A stretch of DNA of 64,000 bases from Diphasiastrum complanatum (taxonomy: Eukaryota > Streptophyta > Lycopodiopsida > Lycopodiales > Lycopodiaceae). The stretch is from the NCBI GenBank assembly GCA_029204225.1, contig CM055096.1:5471504-5535503 (forward strand), read 5' to 3'. How positions within the stretch are numbered: the stretch's first letter is position 1; each line of letters starts with the position of its first letter. Below the pieces are notes generated by a model, which saw nothing but the letters and a program-made list of their open reading frames with translations, made no database searches and was not told the origin of the DNA. Both the position numbers and the translations under genes were made by a program. Shown here one piece after another: positions 1 to 12,125 of this stretch.

Positions 1-480
1 ATGTTGTGATGAATATCGGTCCAGTAACCAATAATGAAATCTGCAAAACAAAAATTAGTGTTGCAGTTTGTTAGATTTAGTATCCACTTTCCCTTTCTTT
101 CTTGACCTCCCCACATTTGATTTTGCAAGGAGTAAGCTAAGAGGAAGAGTAAGAGCAACAAGCAAAGTGCAAGAGGAGCAAGAAGAACAAGCAAAATGCA
201 AGAGGAGAAAGCAAAGAGCAATAGCAAGAGAAGCAAGAGGAGCACTCAAATGTGAGAAGAATAAGGAGAGCAAGGAGGATAAAGTGGGTGAGCAAGGATC
301 AACAAAAAAGAGAGAGGACAAAGGCAGCAGGTACGTCCCTTGATTCCATCACCCACTCCTCTTCCCTCTTCAAAAATGGCACGAAAATCTTTTCAAAATT
401 TTCAAGAATTTGTTTGAGCCTTGGTATACACCTCACACTAGCTTCAGTATACCGAGGGTGATTCCGAGGCCCTAACTAAA
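1..480. other. Non-genic stretch with purine-rich tract
   Basis: No protein family is recognised here. Positions 120-330 are rich in A and G with AAGAGGAGCAAG-like units, which leaves open frames with Lys/Arg/Glu-biased composition that look like low-complexity shadows. Positions 420-475 (CTTGGTATACACC, then CTAGCTTCAGTATACCGAGG) resemble 7,060-7,110 beyond the CACTA transposase. This could be a shared dispersed repeat or the flanks of one element. Confidence 0.4.
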
Positions 481-2880
481 TTAGAATTAGTATTCCTTGT
501 CTATTCCAAGGTGCATTATGAATCAACTCAAAATTACTGCATTCTAAAAACACACAATTTTCAAAAATTGTCGGCTCCTCCTCCCAAGCCTTGTCAAAGA
601 ATATATAGTGCACTTGACGACACAATTTATTATTTGCTAAATTGTATTGATCATCTGGTTAAAGGATGTCATAAGTGTCCAAACATCAACGTATTTGGCA
701 TCCAACCACTATTCTTGGGAGACCAATGTTGGCCGGGTAATGATTTTTTTTTTTGGTTCTGAACCCGCTTATTAACCCGATTCTAATTAAGACCCTGACT
801 GGCGAGTGCACTTTTACCCTAAACCGGCTTATGTGTAGAACCGGCGGATATGTTCATGTTGGAGAAAGAGGGTGTGTCGTGCATGAGAAACTAAAATAGC
901 CTGAAAAAAAAAACGAACACGAAATGAAGCAAACTCGAAAATCAAATGAGAAACGAACTCAAACAGAAAGTGTTCTTGCTCAGCAGAATGAGCTATATTA
1001 CTCTTTTCCTAAGCATGACTACACCTATCGGAAATTAATAGAACGTTAGTGATGGAAATCACGGTCGTTTTGATTACATAGCCAAACATTAATAAAACAC
1101 TAGAAGAATAATTTGTCGTGAACTGGTAGACAAATTATTAGCCGTGAATGATTCGCGAAGAGCTAGACTGAGCTCGATTGATAATCAGTTGCAAATGATT
1201 CTCGAAAGGCAATACAAAATATTAGTCATCAACAGCTAGACAAATAATAACTCGCTAAAACCAGATTACCGGATTGAGCAACAAGAAAGTCAGACATAAT
1301 GAAGAAAAACATAGCAATATCGACACAAATCTGAACGCAGAACAAAAGAGCTGTTATCAGATTAAGTATAGCAAAATATACATGTCAATAATGCGGTAGA
1401 CCACAAGACAATAGCGGGCGAAACCGTGTGCTCTACAAAGCTAATTTAATTTGTAAAAGGAATGAACCTATTACTAACAATAAAACATCAATGCGCAAGG
1501 CATCTACTTCGTCTATCTCTAATAAACTTTTGATGCTATATTGTACACACACTTGTTCTTGGTTTCTCTCATCACTGAATACACAAGTGGTATTCAATAT
1601 ATATATACACAATGTTACAGGTGTGCAGATGAAGAAAGTTCAATGTGGATGTGTTGTGTGTAGGAGATCGTGGGTGGCTGTTGTCGTTGTCAAATCCGTT
1701 GGCACAATTGTATGGGATGAGCGTGAAAAGGGCCGTGACATCATCCTTTGTTGAAATGAACGATGGTGAAGATGCAAAAAATGCATCACTTTGACGAAAT
1801 GCCTTAGGATTTGATTTACAGGGTGCCTTCATTTTTCCTAGGGCACCTTTGGCATTTTTTTCGCCTGTCACAAAACACGTGTAAAAACAGTGTCACGTTT
1901 TTCGCCATTCTTTCGTCTATGAGAATTTAGTTGTATTTATGCAGAAGTCGCATTTTATTTGTCTGTCTTATTTTACATGTTAAATATGCAGACTATGCGA
2001 CAACGTGAGTAAAGATACAGCATGAATGGAGGCAGATTAAAATGGGATTTAGGAGAGTAGAGGAGATAAATCCAACGGTTCCTTTGTAAGAATCGACCAC
2101 AGTTGAGAACTGTCGGGTCCATTTGAGCCTTGGAGAGGGGTATTACCCGAGTATCAATTCACCATACAAAACCTAACATTCATTAATGGCTTTTAGCAAG
2201 TGACTATTTTAGCAATAATCATTTTTTATTAGTTTTTATAAAAATAGTATATATTGGGAACCAGATATAGGAACCGACGGTTCTTATAGAAATCCGGTCC
2301 GGACATATTTTCGGAAATCGGGAAAGCCGACAATATAGTATAGTAAAGAAACTGGAGAGAACTGAAGAGCAAAGCTAGCCATGTAATGATGCGCCTAGGC
2401 ATGCTTCGCATATCTAGGCGTAATCCAATCTTGCAATTGTATTGCTAATTTCAAGAGACTAGTTGCACTAGACTCAAATTTAGTTATTACATACATGTCT
2501 TTTGTTCGTCTCAATGCATTTATCTAGTTTGTTTTATGTATTGCTAATCATTTCTAGTTTTGTGTTCCATCCATTGTCAACTATCAAGGTGCACCGATGC
2601 AAATGGCGAGTTCACGCACGATGTAAGTATGCACTACGACGAGAGCAACGTACCATTCTATCACATGTTTGCATGTATGGTCAGATTGAGAGAGTCATTA
2701 TTTATGTGGATGAAGCTTGGTTCTTTGGTGAGTTCTACTTTGCAAAGCTCTTTGTATTGCTAGAAAACATGATTGCATGCTCCTTTTCCATGTATGTTAT
2801 TTGGTGCCCTTTCTGATTGGAGAAATATTATGTTATTCTCGATTGTTGTTGCACTTGTATTGTCTAGGATGATGACTCAC
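481..2880. other. Non-genic AT-rich stretch
   Basis: No coding region, LTR pair or terminal repeat is recognised. The longest frames (for example 1,428-1,754) have no recognisable domain. Codons at 2,502-2,816 lie just upstream of the CACTA transposase and might include a very decayed first exon (short peptide-like stretch at 2,630-2,720), but this is not supported by a motif. Confidence 0.4.
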
Positions 2881-2883
2881 ACT

Positions 2884-5800
2884 CACATGACTATTGAAGA
2901 ATTCAACCAAATGTTGCCATGAAATCCGCAAGATTCAGACGTGCAAGCACACAAGAGCCACCACTTTCCTTGCATACACCACCCGTGGACTTGCACGAAG
3001 ATATGTCTCGAGGAGACACACCACACGAGGATGTGCCATTCACATCGCATGATCACGAGGGGGACATGGACGACATGATGGATGCATTCTTCACAAACCC
3101 ACCCGAGGCCACATTGACAAGGGAAGAAGAGATGATGTGTGGCTTGGCATTCACTCCTTTGTACGAGGTTGCACAAATGTCAAGTTGCGAGCTTGTTTGT
3201 TACTTTTGAGCTTGCAAACTAAGTACGGGTGGTTGGATGCAAGCATCACGGAGTTGTTTGGGTAAGCTTGTTTGCTTCATGATGTGTGTTATAGACAAAT
3301 TGCTCTAATCTCATTTTATTTTTAATTCATGCATTGCGAGAAACTATATATAACTAATTACATAAATTTATATTTTGTTGCAGTTTGCTCAGGAAAATGT
3401 TGCTCCCAAATAACACCATGGCGACATCTCGACATGGATTACAAGAGCATCCATGCATGTCCCAATGATTGTATCTTATATCGAGATGAGTTTGAAGAGG
3501 CAAGCACGTGTTCACGCTGTGGAGAACACTGCTACAGACAAGATTTACAAGGAGCGACCATACCCGCCAAGGTGGTAAGAAATTTTCCCATCATACCCAA
3601 GATACGCAACATGTTTAAGTGTAATTCCATCGCAAAGCTAATGACATGGCATTCAAGCAATCATTCATCCGACGATACTATGAGGATCCTTACCAATTCT
3701 CTAGCATGGAAGCACGTGGATGCTACTTGGCATGAGTTTAGGGATGAGCCTCGCCATTTGCATTTGGGGTTGGCCATGGATGGTGTGAATCCATTCGATT
3801 TGCACTCCACATCATGGTCCACTTGGCTGGTTGTCCTTGTAAATTATAACATCCCCCCTTGGCTAAGTATAAAGAAGGGGCACCTAATGCTTGCCCTTCT
3901 TATCATGAGAAAATGCAAGATAAAAAATATGGACGTGTATATGGCTCCCTTGATAGATGAGCTAAAGATTCTATGGCAAGGAGTTCAAGTGAGCAATATA
4001 TCAAGACCATTGAGACTTTCTGGTAAAGGGGATCTTGATGTGGACGATGCACGACTTTCCTAGCTATGGGGAATGTTCAGGTGAGATATCCTTGCTATTG
4101 GTTTGATTCATGATATTATATTAAATTTTATGTGCATTCACAAATTTTCTTTCAATTTGAACATTGGACTCACGATTAAGTTGGTTGTTTTGTCTCAATT
4201 TAGGGCTCCAAACTAGTGGTTACAATGTGTGCCCTGTGAGTATTTGCAAGCACGTCACTCACAACTTCTGCGGAAAATGGTTTATGAGGGCCACACTCGA
4301 TACCCTTCCACCCGATCACCCTATGCGTGATGGGCTTGTTGGCCAACGTCCGCATTCCATGAAGGTACAATACATATTTGGGTTGAATTAATGGTACATG
4401 TCATTTATTTATTTTATGATTACTCTATGTTTTTGCTAACGATATATAATTTGCATTAAATGTGTGTGCTTGTTTGTTAATAGTGTAGGCAAGTGATTGG
4501 CTTCGGATTTGGAGATCCAATCAAGATCTAGGGCGACTCCCTCCCGACATGAAGAGGTTATCAATATTTCATGAACTCCCATATTGGGAAGAATTGTTGA
4601 TAAACCATCTTTTGGACCGATGCACATATTCAAGAATGTTGGGAGCACGCTTTGGGAGCACTTGACCGAGTCGAATGATAAAAAAGATGCACAAGATGAC
4701 CTAAAAGAAGTGGAAAAGATGGCCGATTTATGGCCACAAATGGTAAGGACTTTGATTGTCCTACCAAAGGCCCCATGGATCTTATCGAGGAGAGAAGAAA
4801 TGATTGTAAAGAGGGTAATAGCCTCTTTTTGAACCCCGACATGACACATGCAATCTTTAAAGGGTGCCTTTACAAGGGGCAACAAGCTAAGTGGACTAAA
4901 GTCTCATGACTGGCATAAATTTTTACAGGTTGGCATGGCATGTTTTTTGATTTTTTTTCCACCTCAACATTGTCGATTACATTTTATAGCATGTCTTGTG
5001 ATTTCATGATGATCTCATTGCGCATATATGTATCTCAATGATCATGACAAATTGTTTTTGTGCATGCAGTTTGTGCTTCCCTTGGTGTTGAGAGGGTTCT
5101 TGACAGAGGAGTTAAGGAGTGCAATCTACAAAATCAGTGGTTTGGTGAGGTACGGTGAATGCGCTTGCGATTGCAAGAGTCCGTGGTTTACATCACGGAG
5201 TTCCTTGCTCATAGCGATCCTTCTATTCCTCATCTTTGGGATAAGAAGAATGATGAGCGTGTTGTTTGGGAGGTTCCTCAAGGAAAAGGAGTGATTATGA
5301 GAATGAGTGAGTCCTTCGGGGAGAAGGTAAATAAGTTTTGCATTTTTAATAGTGAGGAAATGCAAAAGTGGATTTCACTATACGAAGAGGCCAAGGCTCA
5401 TAGACAAACCGCTCAAGTCACTTTCAGGTGAGAGCATAGAAGACAACCATATCCACCTGACCTCGCGCTTCTACCCAAGGACATGACGCTTGATTGCTGC
5501 GTGATGCACTTAGAGAAGCCTCGACAAACAACCAGGAAGTAACAGAGAGAGAGCAAGAATATGCAAGGAGGTGTGATTTACATGTAAGCTATGATGACCA
5601 ACATTCACATGTTTATTGATACGTGCAATTTTGTGCATGTTTGTTGTATCCCTAACACATTTAGTTCCATTTCATTCAGTACAAAAAATACAATGCACTG
5701 TGGACACATGGACGACACTTTCGTACGAATATAGAAACACATACGATTGTAGAGTCATGGCAAATTTTACCCAAGAGAGTCGAGCAAGCACGGCGGACAA

Positions 5801-6625
5801 GAATTTACTCTCTTCTCAACTTGATTATTGTGGAACAATCAATGACATCCTCGAAGTTGGATTTAGACACTTCAGCTTTTTCATATTTGATGTCAAATGG
5901 TTCAAAGTTATTTGCAATGGTCCCAATGCAACTATCAAGAAAGATGAGAGTGCTTATTTTGCCATTGACTCCACCAAGCCTTGGACAGATCAAAGCGACA
6001 CATTTGTTTTTCGGCAGCAATGTGAGCAGGTACATTTCTTCTATGTCTTCAAGATGTCTATGCTCTTTTGTTGTCAATCAATCAATTTTAAGTGTACTAC
6101 AAAAAAAAAATATTTTATATAGTAATACACAAGCAACTGTAACATAGTTATGGATACTAACTATGAGTCAACGTTTTGGTAACATTTATCAATTGCAGGT
6201 GGTCTTTCACCCCGATCGTTCAGATCCCAGATGGTGGTACATGATTCAAGTTGCTCCTCGAAGTAAAAAAAAAAATTAAAGATAGAGATGTCATGGAGGA
6301 CATGGCGCTGCCAGTTGATGCACCTCATGAACAAGATCGTGATGACAGATTCAATGACACAATTTTGGAGGATGATCATGTGCAAGCTTCACAAGCTAAT
6401 GATGACGTTGAGCATGATACATGATCGTCGGATGGTTCGATGACACACAACACACTTTCACGATCTCACTCGTCATCATTGTCGCCATTAGCTTTTGAAG
6501 ATCAGCTTATTAATGATGAAGCTATAGGAGATATTTGGGTAGAATTAGAGATAGACTCATTTGGTTTGGCGGATTTGTCGCATGATGATGCGGCAAATGA
6601 TAACGATGAACCACCAAATGAATGA
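2884..6625 (+). pseudogene. CACTA (En/Spm, TNP2-type) transposase, decayed
   Basis: This is a relic of the transposase of a CACTA DNA transposon, the nuclear enzyme that cuts the element at its terminal repeats. The TNP2 order is visible. An acidic N-terminal part lies at 2,919-3,190. A segment with LQTKYGWLDASI and the conserved KMLLPNNT follows. The zinc-binding part at 3,430-3,560 has ACPNDCILYRDEFE and a CSRCGEHCY pair. The core at 3,560-4,063 has GLAMDGVNPF, VNYNIPPWL and DVYMAPLIDELK. A region at 4,200-4,390 has CPVSICKHVTHNFC, and 4,545-4,835 has FHELPYWEELL and RMHIFKNVGSTLWEHL. A DUF4218-like piece lies near 5,070-5,430, and a DUF4216-like piece at 5,810-6,030 has FIFDVKWFKVICN and FRQQCEQV. 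An acidic tail ends at 6,625. Frame changes and stops near 3,430, 4,063 and 4,530 show it is broken. Confidence 0.85.
3262..3383 (+). other. Intron of the CACTA transposase
   Basis: The segment begins GTAAGC after a TTTGG exon end and finishes in a T-rich tract with TTGCAG. Removing it joins an ELFG exon end to LLRKMLLP, which is the expected continuity in TNP2 transposases. This is a sequence-based splice call without transcript support. Confidence 0.6.
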
Positions 6626-7690
6626 GTGAGACAATATGATGTATCTCAATTCATTGTAATATTAATCATGTTGTTCACATATGCAATTACACTTTATAAA
6701 TTGACTAGTTGACATCGAACAAGAAGTTGATGCATGTGAGTACACAATTTGTGATCATGATTTTTTTGTGTTACATAAATTTCTTTATTCACCTATGCAT
6801 ATGGCAACCAAAGTTGATAGAAAATGGAATTCAATGTGTTGATAGGTAACAAATTCCAAAACTGAGATCCATATACATTTTGTTTTATACCGTGGTTTAC
6901 CCCGAGGGGCCTTTTTTTCATCAGTCTCGATATTCCCCTCGATTAGCAGAGTGTCCTAGAATGCCTCTGGCCACCTGGACCCTCTTTATAACCCTCTCTA
7001 TAAATTTCTCAAAAACAAGTGTAAATTTGGTAGGCTTGTACCAACGTCAACCTCGGTATACCCCTCAAATTAGCTTCAGTATTCCGATGTATGTTCTAAG
7101 GTCGTGGGGTAATTCTATAACCCCCTCTATAAATCTTTCAAAACCAAGTTCAAATTTGGTAGGCTTATTTCGAGGCCAAATACCGGACCCGAGGCTCGAG
7201 CATTTTGCTCCCTCTGCAAGCTCAAAACAGGTGAAAAAAGTTACCCAAAGCTAAGGTTAATGCATAAAAAGCATGCATATCAAAAGTGTCATTGGGATGT
7301 AAAGAAAAATGTTTCTATTCATAGAAAAAAGGACAAAATAATATTCTAATATGCATTGCACAACAACTATATATAGGGTATTAAGAGCATTCAAGCACTT
7401 ACATGCAATCTAAAAGACAGAGTTCCCCAAGTTTCACACCAATGTGCACAAGAAGCTCACCCAAGACATCATCAATGATACCACCAACTCCAGCTAGAAA
7501 AATTTGTGTCAATTTCAACATACTTCCAATTACAACATATCTCAAAAGTCCAACTACCACAAAGTCTTGCACTGAAAACTTTCTTTATCGTATCTAGAAC
7601 ATTCTAATAAGTCACAACATATCTATAAGTTTCCACAAAGAACATCCAGACATTTGGCAAATAGTGAACAAATATACCACTGATCATTGC
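6626..7690. other. 3' flank of CACTA transposase, non-coding
   Basis: No gene is recognised. Positions 6,970-7,180 contain two diverged copies of a unit with CCCTCTATAAAT, then AAATTTGGTAGGCTT (7,001-7,050 and 7,122-7,170). The open frame at 6,880-7,254 covers these repeats and has no known domain. Positions 7,270-7,300 (GCATATCAAAAG, then TCATTGGGATG) recur at 63,966-63,994. Confidence 0.45.
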
Positions 7691-8225
7691 TGAGTGACAT
7701 TGGCAAAAACACAAAGATGTCTGGTGACATACTAACGTTGCTAAATGGTCACTATAGAAAAATCATCCCTCAAATTTTTATTTTGCAAAGCTACAACAAC
7801 GTTGCTTATATAGTTCATCGTGACACAACGTTAAATAAACCTCGCAATTAGAAAAATCGTTTTCCGGGTTTTATTTATGATAAATTTACACAACGTCGTG
7901 TGATTACAGTTAAATGTAAACATCAACGGATGTCAGTAGACAAACATCATTGAAAAGACTCTCACAAAGCAATGTACATTTATGGTCATGTGGCAACGAT
8001 TAATTATTGCAAATAGCAACATTTGGTAAGCGACGATTATATATATATATATATATATATATCGCTACAATAATTGTTGAGCGACGTTTATATTGACACA
8101 AATAAGCGTCGCACACTATGGTCGATACATTATTTTTGTATGTTGAGCAACGTTTATATTGACACAAATAAGCGTTGCACACTATGGTCACTGTACATCT
8201 TTTTTGTATGCTAGCACCCTTCATA
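7690..8225. repeat. Subterminal-type repeat array, probably of a CACTA element
   Basis: Many short copies of an (A)ACGTTG / GCGACG motif occur in both orientations, at about 7,725, 7,800, 7,820, 7,890, 7,995 and 8,030. Two tandem units of about 66 bases lie at 8,079-8,145 and 8,146-8,215. Each unit is a hairpin, with GCGACGTTTAT facing ATAAGCGTCGC. Such motif-dense regions with GCGACG hairpins are typical of the subterminal zones bound by CACTA transposases, and the transposase relic lies just upstream. I could not find an unambiguous CACTA/TAGTG terminus. Confidence 0.5.
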
Positions 8226-8587
8226 ATATCTTTAAAGAAAAAATTAACTAAAGATTTATAAAATTTTGATCTACATAAACATGAGGTTTATATGTAGCAA
8301 TTTACATGTTATGGACCATGGTGGATCTCAATGACAATTGCCCTCGAATCTCTATTACATTAAATTTTTTATTCATTCATAGATTATTGAGCTAGGCATT
8401 GTTAGTCTATCAATGTGACTTGAAAATAGGTTGTATAAAACTTGGAAGATATAAAAAAAAAATTGTGTTATGAGGTTTTGATTTTTTTTAAAAGCGTAGT
8501 AGGAGAGCTCATTTTTGTAGAAGCCTAGTAGGATTCACGTTAAAGTTTAAAAATTACATATAGACCATAAACATCTCTCTCTATAAA

Positions 8588-8644
<57 letters not shown>

Positions 8645-8650
8645 GCTACT
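8040..8650 (+). repeat. Left block of a long inverted repeat (pairs with 63,435-63,966)
   Basis: The reverse complement of 63,435-63,966 follows this block in order: TA run, GCGACG hairpin unit, GTATGCTAGC, the stretch around ACCATGGTGGATCTCA, AAGCCTAGTAGGATTC, and finally the CT tract. The left copy has two hairpin units and the right copy one. Homology stops at the CT/GA microsatellite. Confidence 0.8.
8589..8641. repeat. (CT)n microsatellite
   Basis: About 25 uninterrupted CT units follow two shorter ATCTCTCTCT units. It marks the edge of the inverted-repeat block. Confidence 0.95.
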
Positions 8651-8995
8651 TCCGAACTATGCTGAATTTGAGTATCCAATGAGATTGATCGTAGCCTTGA
8701 TTATATTTTTCCAATAAACACATGATTTGCATTAACACTTTTGTGCAGGCCCCAGGGCTTTCAAATATATAACAAATACCGTTTACGGCTTGAGCTCACT
8801 CATTTTCTTTTCTAATTATCATCCAAGGTTTGGCTAGTCTCACGTTCAAGCCCCCCTTGAAAACCCAGATGCGTTTTCTTAGTATCACAAGATGCAAAGG
8901 TGAAAACTTCATGCCAATTGCTTTTGAAACATGTGGATGGGGTTTTCATAAGAAGTATATTAAATTTTTGCCTTTTTCCTGTAAAGCTTCTTGTG
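8651..8995. other. Unassigned segment between inverted-repeat blocks
   Basis: This 345-base segment has no counterpart in the inverted copy, where about 2.9 kb including the MED26-like gene occupies the equivalent place. No gene or repeat family is recognised in it. Confidence 0.4.
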
Positions 8996-9165
8996 AAATA
9001 ATGCCAAGATCATTCCATCATCATATTATTCTATCGTCAACATAAGTTTATCACTTTACAGCATTCTCATACACTTTTAATTCTTCGATTTGCACAAAGT
9101 GCTTCATCACATCCTTTGCATTATTATTTGCCATTGCCAATGTTGTTTTAGGCATATGGTTGTGA
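8996..9165 (+). repeat. Second left block of the inverted repeat (pairs with 60,376-60,533)
   Basis: The 170 bases from AAATAATGCCAAG to GGCATATGGTTGTGA match the reverse complement of 60,376-60,533 at high identity with a few small gaps. Homology ends exactly where a copia-type LTR begins. Confidence 0.8.
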
Positions 9166-9166
9166 G

Positions 9167-9848
9167 TGTAAAAATTACAGCAAATAAGGATCCTAAAACA
9201 CTTGAAATGATGAGAGAAACAATAGATTATGATTTTATAAGATTAGCACAAGTTGAACCATCAAAATCCATCAAAAATCTATGCTTGAACCTCACTAAAT
9301 GGCCCAAATCCTTGAAGAAGGCTTCACACGTGTGAAAGTACGGCCTCCCACAGTCCGAGTACTGTACACCAGGCCTACATTCAATCCTATAATCATTAGT
9401 AATCACAAGTACTCAAACAATTATGAACATAGAGAGCAATTGCACAATTATGAGAGAAAAATCATGAAATTGCTTGATTGATTTTGGTGAGATATCATCA
9501 CCTATATATACATGATCCATCACGGTTTTGGGCAGGTATGAGTGGCCCTAAACCTATCCCTAATACTAATTTTGGTGGATCTTTCATCCCTACCAAGTTA
9601 GGGCTGGAATCTTGGAGATCCCTCAACAATGCAAAAATTACCAAAAATAACTCCTATTTTTTTTCCCTTGTATCTAAGCATATTTTGGGCTCATTCCAAA
9701 GGTTCTAACACTTAGGTCTACTTGAGAATATCCTTATGAATGGAATCCTATGCTATTTGGCACGTGTGACAAGCCACATCATGACCATCTAACTATTTAC
9801 AAGTCATATGACCAAAACTAGTCAAGCTAGAATTGTGAATTTTTAACA
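9167..9848 (-). repeat. Copia-type LTR, minus orientation, with adjoining PPT
   Basis: The minus-strand sequence begins TGTTAAAAATTC directly after a purine tract (rc of 9,849-9,861) that fits a polypurine tract, so this is the 3' LTR of a minus-strand element whose internal part is lost. It contains the palindrome TTCACACGTGTGAA at 9,323-9,336. The left end (TGTAAAAATTAC) coincides with the end of homology to the inverted-repeat block. No target duplication was confirmed. Confidence 0.55.
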
Positions 9849-9884
9849 CTCTTCCTCACTATCTAGCTTGGTTCAATCATTGCT

Positions 9885-10400
9885 TTACTAATCACTCCAA
9901 GACTGGACCAATAGGATTCAGAGGCCAGGGTCCTCCTCTCTACTATAAAAAGGGACCAACTCGAGTTGCTCCTCATGTTCATTTCCTCATTTCAATAAAG
10001 CAGATTGGTTCTCTTTAGAAATGGATTGATGAATGTCCTTGCTCTTCCTCTCTTTTCTTCCATTTCTCATGCTTTCTTTGGATTTTGCTAATTGTTGGAT
10101 TTGATCATTACTGGAATTGTTATTTCTTATGCTTTTTGTGAGAGAGAAAAGGAGAGAGAGAAGAGTAAGTTTCTATCATTGTTGTGGATTTAGGGTTAAT
10201 GGAAGTAGGGTTAATGGATGTAGTGTTAATGCTTAGTGTTAATGGATGTTAGTGTTAGATCCTCCATTCATGTTGAAATCTGAACTATACTATCGCTCTC
10301 ATGGGATTGAACCTACGCGTGACAACTAACTCCGTCTCTTTGATGCCAGATTGACTAGATCTTGGATTCAGGTTAGGCAAGAAACCCACTACATGCTACC
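9885..10400 (+). repeat. Gypsy LTR fragment, plus orientation
   Basis: A TATA-like CTATAAAAAGG lies at about 9,943 and AATAAAG near 9,995. Positions 10,030-10,400 match the reverse complement of 57,560-57,930, which sits at the 5' end of a minus-strand gypsy element. Both copies contain GTTAATGGATG units and GACTAGATCTTGG. The pairing with gypsy pol just downstream supports the assignment. Confidence 0.6.
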
Positions 10401-10479
10401 AGGAATAATTTGTGGAGTCTACATTTTTTATATGGGTCTTGCAAATTAATATCAGATATTGATTCTATTCTTTGTGGAT

Positions 10480-10855
10480 TTAGCAAGACCTATATACAAA
10501 TTGACCATTGTACCAATTTGGATATAGAAGCATTGGAGGCATTTAAAAAATTGAATAAAGCTTTAGCTTCTACACCGATAATGTGAGCTCTAATTTGGAC
10601 AATTGAGTTTCATGTTCATACTGATGCATCAAAATATGTCATTGGATCAGTTTTGACGCAACCAGGAGAATACAAGAAGGATTATCCTATCAAGTTTGCA
10701 CATCGACAGCTTACAGATCATGGGAAGAATTATTCGACAACCAAACGCAAAACATTGGCCATGATTTTTTTTGTTAAGAAGTTTCGACATTACCTATTGG
10801 CAACACATTTTGCATTTTATACTGATCATCAGCCGTTACTTTATTTGGTGAACAA
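10480..10855 (+). pseudogene. Ty3/gypsy reverse-transcriptase end and RNase H fragment
   Basis: The translation shows ALEAFKKLNKALASTPI (end of the RT domain), then FHVHTDASKYVIGSVL and GEYKKDYPIKFAHRQL, then HYLLATHFAFYTDHQPLLYL, all typical of the gypsy RNase H region. A stop interrupts it near 10,588. The frame is cut at 10,855 by a copia LTR, so it is a truncated fossil with no integrase. Confidence 0.85.
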
Positions 10856-11104
10856 TGTGAAAGATTCAACTAGTTTGATCATATTTGCTATATTTTCATA
10901 TTTGACAAATTGAGGCCAACTTTGTTTTAGACTTAGAGTTTGACTTTTCAAAGTTCATTAGTGTAAATTCCATTTGAATAAACACCTTTTGAAAGTGTGG
11001 GAAAGTTAGAAGTCGAGTTTGAATAGATTCAAATTTGAATGTTGGGTACTTTGAGTGTAGACCCAAAAATAGTAGGGGTTAGCATTTTGGTGGGAAAGCC
11101 AAGT
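10856..11104 (+). repeat. Copia LTR fragment, family A, plus orientation
   Basis: It begins TGTGAAAGATTCAACTAGT and matches the start of the LTRs at 26,652, 53,447 and (minus) 30,468. Similarity stops after AAGCCAAGT near 11,104, so only the U3 start remains. Confidence 0.75.
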
Positions 11105-11437
11105 AGGTAATTGAAGTGTCTTCCAAGGAGCTATAGCCATGGTATTCTTTCTGGCTATCAAGTGGGTTATGGGCAAGACAATCTAAACAATGATTGACAA
11201 ACTATCAATTAACCTCTTTATAAATTCAAAAGAATACAAATGGCTTGGCTTTCAACAATCCACAAGCAGGAAAATGCCTTATGAACACTTTCAAAGAAGT
11301 TTCTTCAAATAAATTGTCAATGCTTGCAAACAATCATGATTCAAGCACACACAGATCTGACAATACTACTAACAAGTAGATAACAATAAAGGATCAATCT
11401 TTCAGGCTAAAATCCCTTCCAAGGAGGCAACAAAGCT
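11105..11437. other. Unassigned, possibly LTR sequence
   Basis: No gene is recognised. The stretch directly precedes the repeat copy at 11,438 and may belong to the same LTR, but the copy at 13,511 is preceded by different sequence. Confidence 0.3.
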
Positions 11438-11980
11438 TCCAACTTTTTTTACAAGCCTGCAAGTAAATTTCAGAGATAGGAAAGATATACAAGTACAATC
11501 CTCACAATGTCAGGGCCTGCAACCATAGGGTTAAAGACAACAAAGGGATACAAAATGAAGTCCTACAAATAAACACAATGCTATAAATCAACCAAAAAAT
11601 CAATAGCAATGAATGAATCAGACAACGGGGTAAGAAACCAAGCAAGGATCAAACAGCCTTGCTTCTTCTCATTCCTCTTCCTCTGCTCCACGAACTCTTT
11701 CTCTTCACCAAGTTTCTCTCAAAATGACAATGGATGAATGCTATGTAGAGGCTGGCCTCTTCTAATGCTAGAGAGGGCTGAGGCTGAAAGAGGTACACCT
11801 TTTCGTGAATGGGCATCAACAAGGGGTTTTTTGGTAGTTGGGCTCAAACTTAAGGACAGAGCCCTAAAGTTGGTTTTAAATCAATATAGTGGCCTTCGGT
11901 GAATAAAGTTTTCATTTAACTATGAAATGTCACCTCCTAGCTCTGACAAACCCGAGAACTAGGGGCATAAGTCTCTTAAA
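11438..11980 (+). repeat. Dispersed repeat, copy 1 (direct copy at 13,511-14,195)
   Basis: It shares TTTTTTACAAGCCTGCAAG at one end and GAACTAGGGGCATAAG at the other with copy 2, at high identity throughout. Copy 2 has an extra internal segment of roughly 140 bases around 13,705-13,850. The following primer-site-like sequence after copy 2 suggests these are gypsy LTRs. Confidence 0.7.
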
Positions 11981-12125
11981 TAAATATAAGTCCAGCATAA
12001 ATCAATAACTAGACAGAGTTTCAATAAAAGTGCAACCGGCCATAATGGGCCATTTACGCATCAATTTTAAGTAGTTCCGCATTGGCATAATAGTGTGCGA
12101 TGATGATTTTCCATAAAAAAATAAC

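Noticed and set aside
68-343. 91-codon Lys/Glu-rich open frame
   Set aside because: It follows a purine-rich low-complexity tract with open frames on both strands and no known domain.
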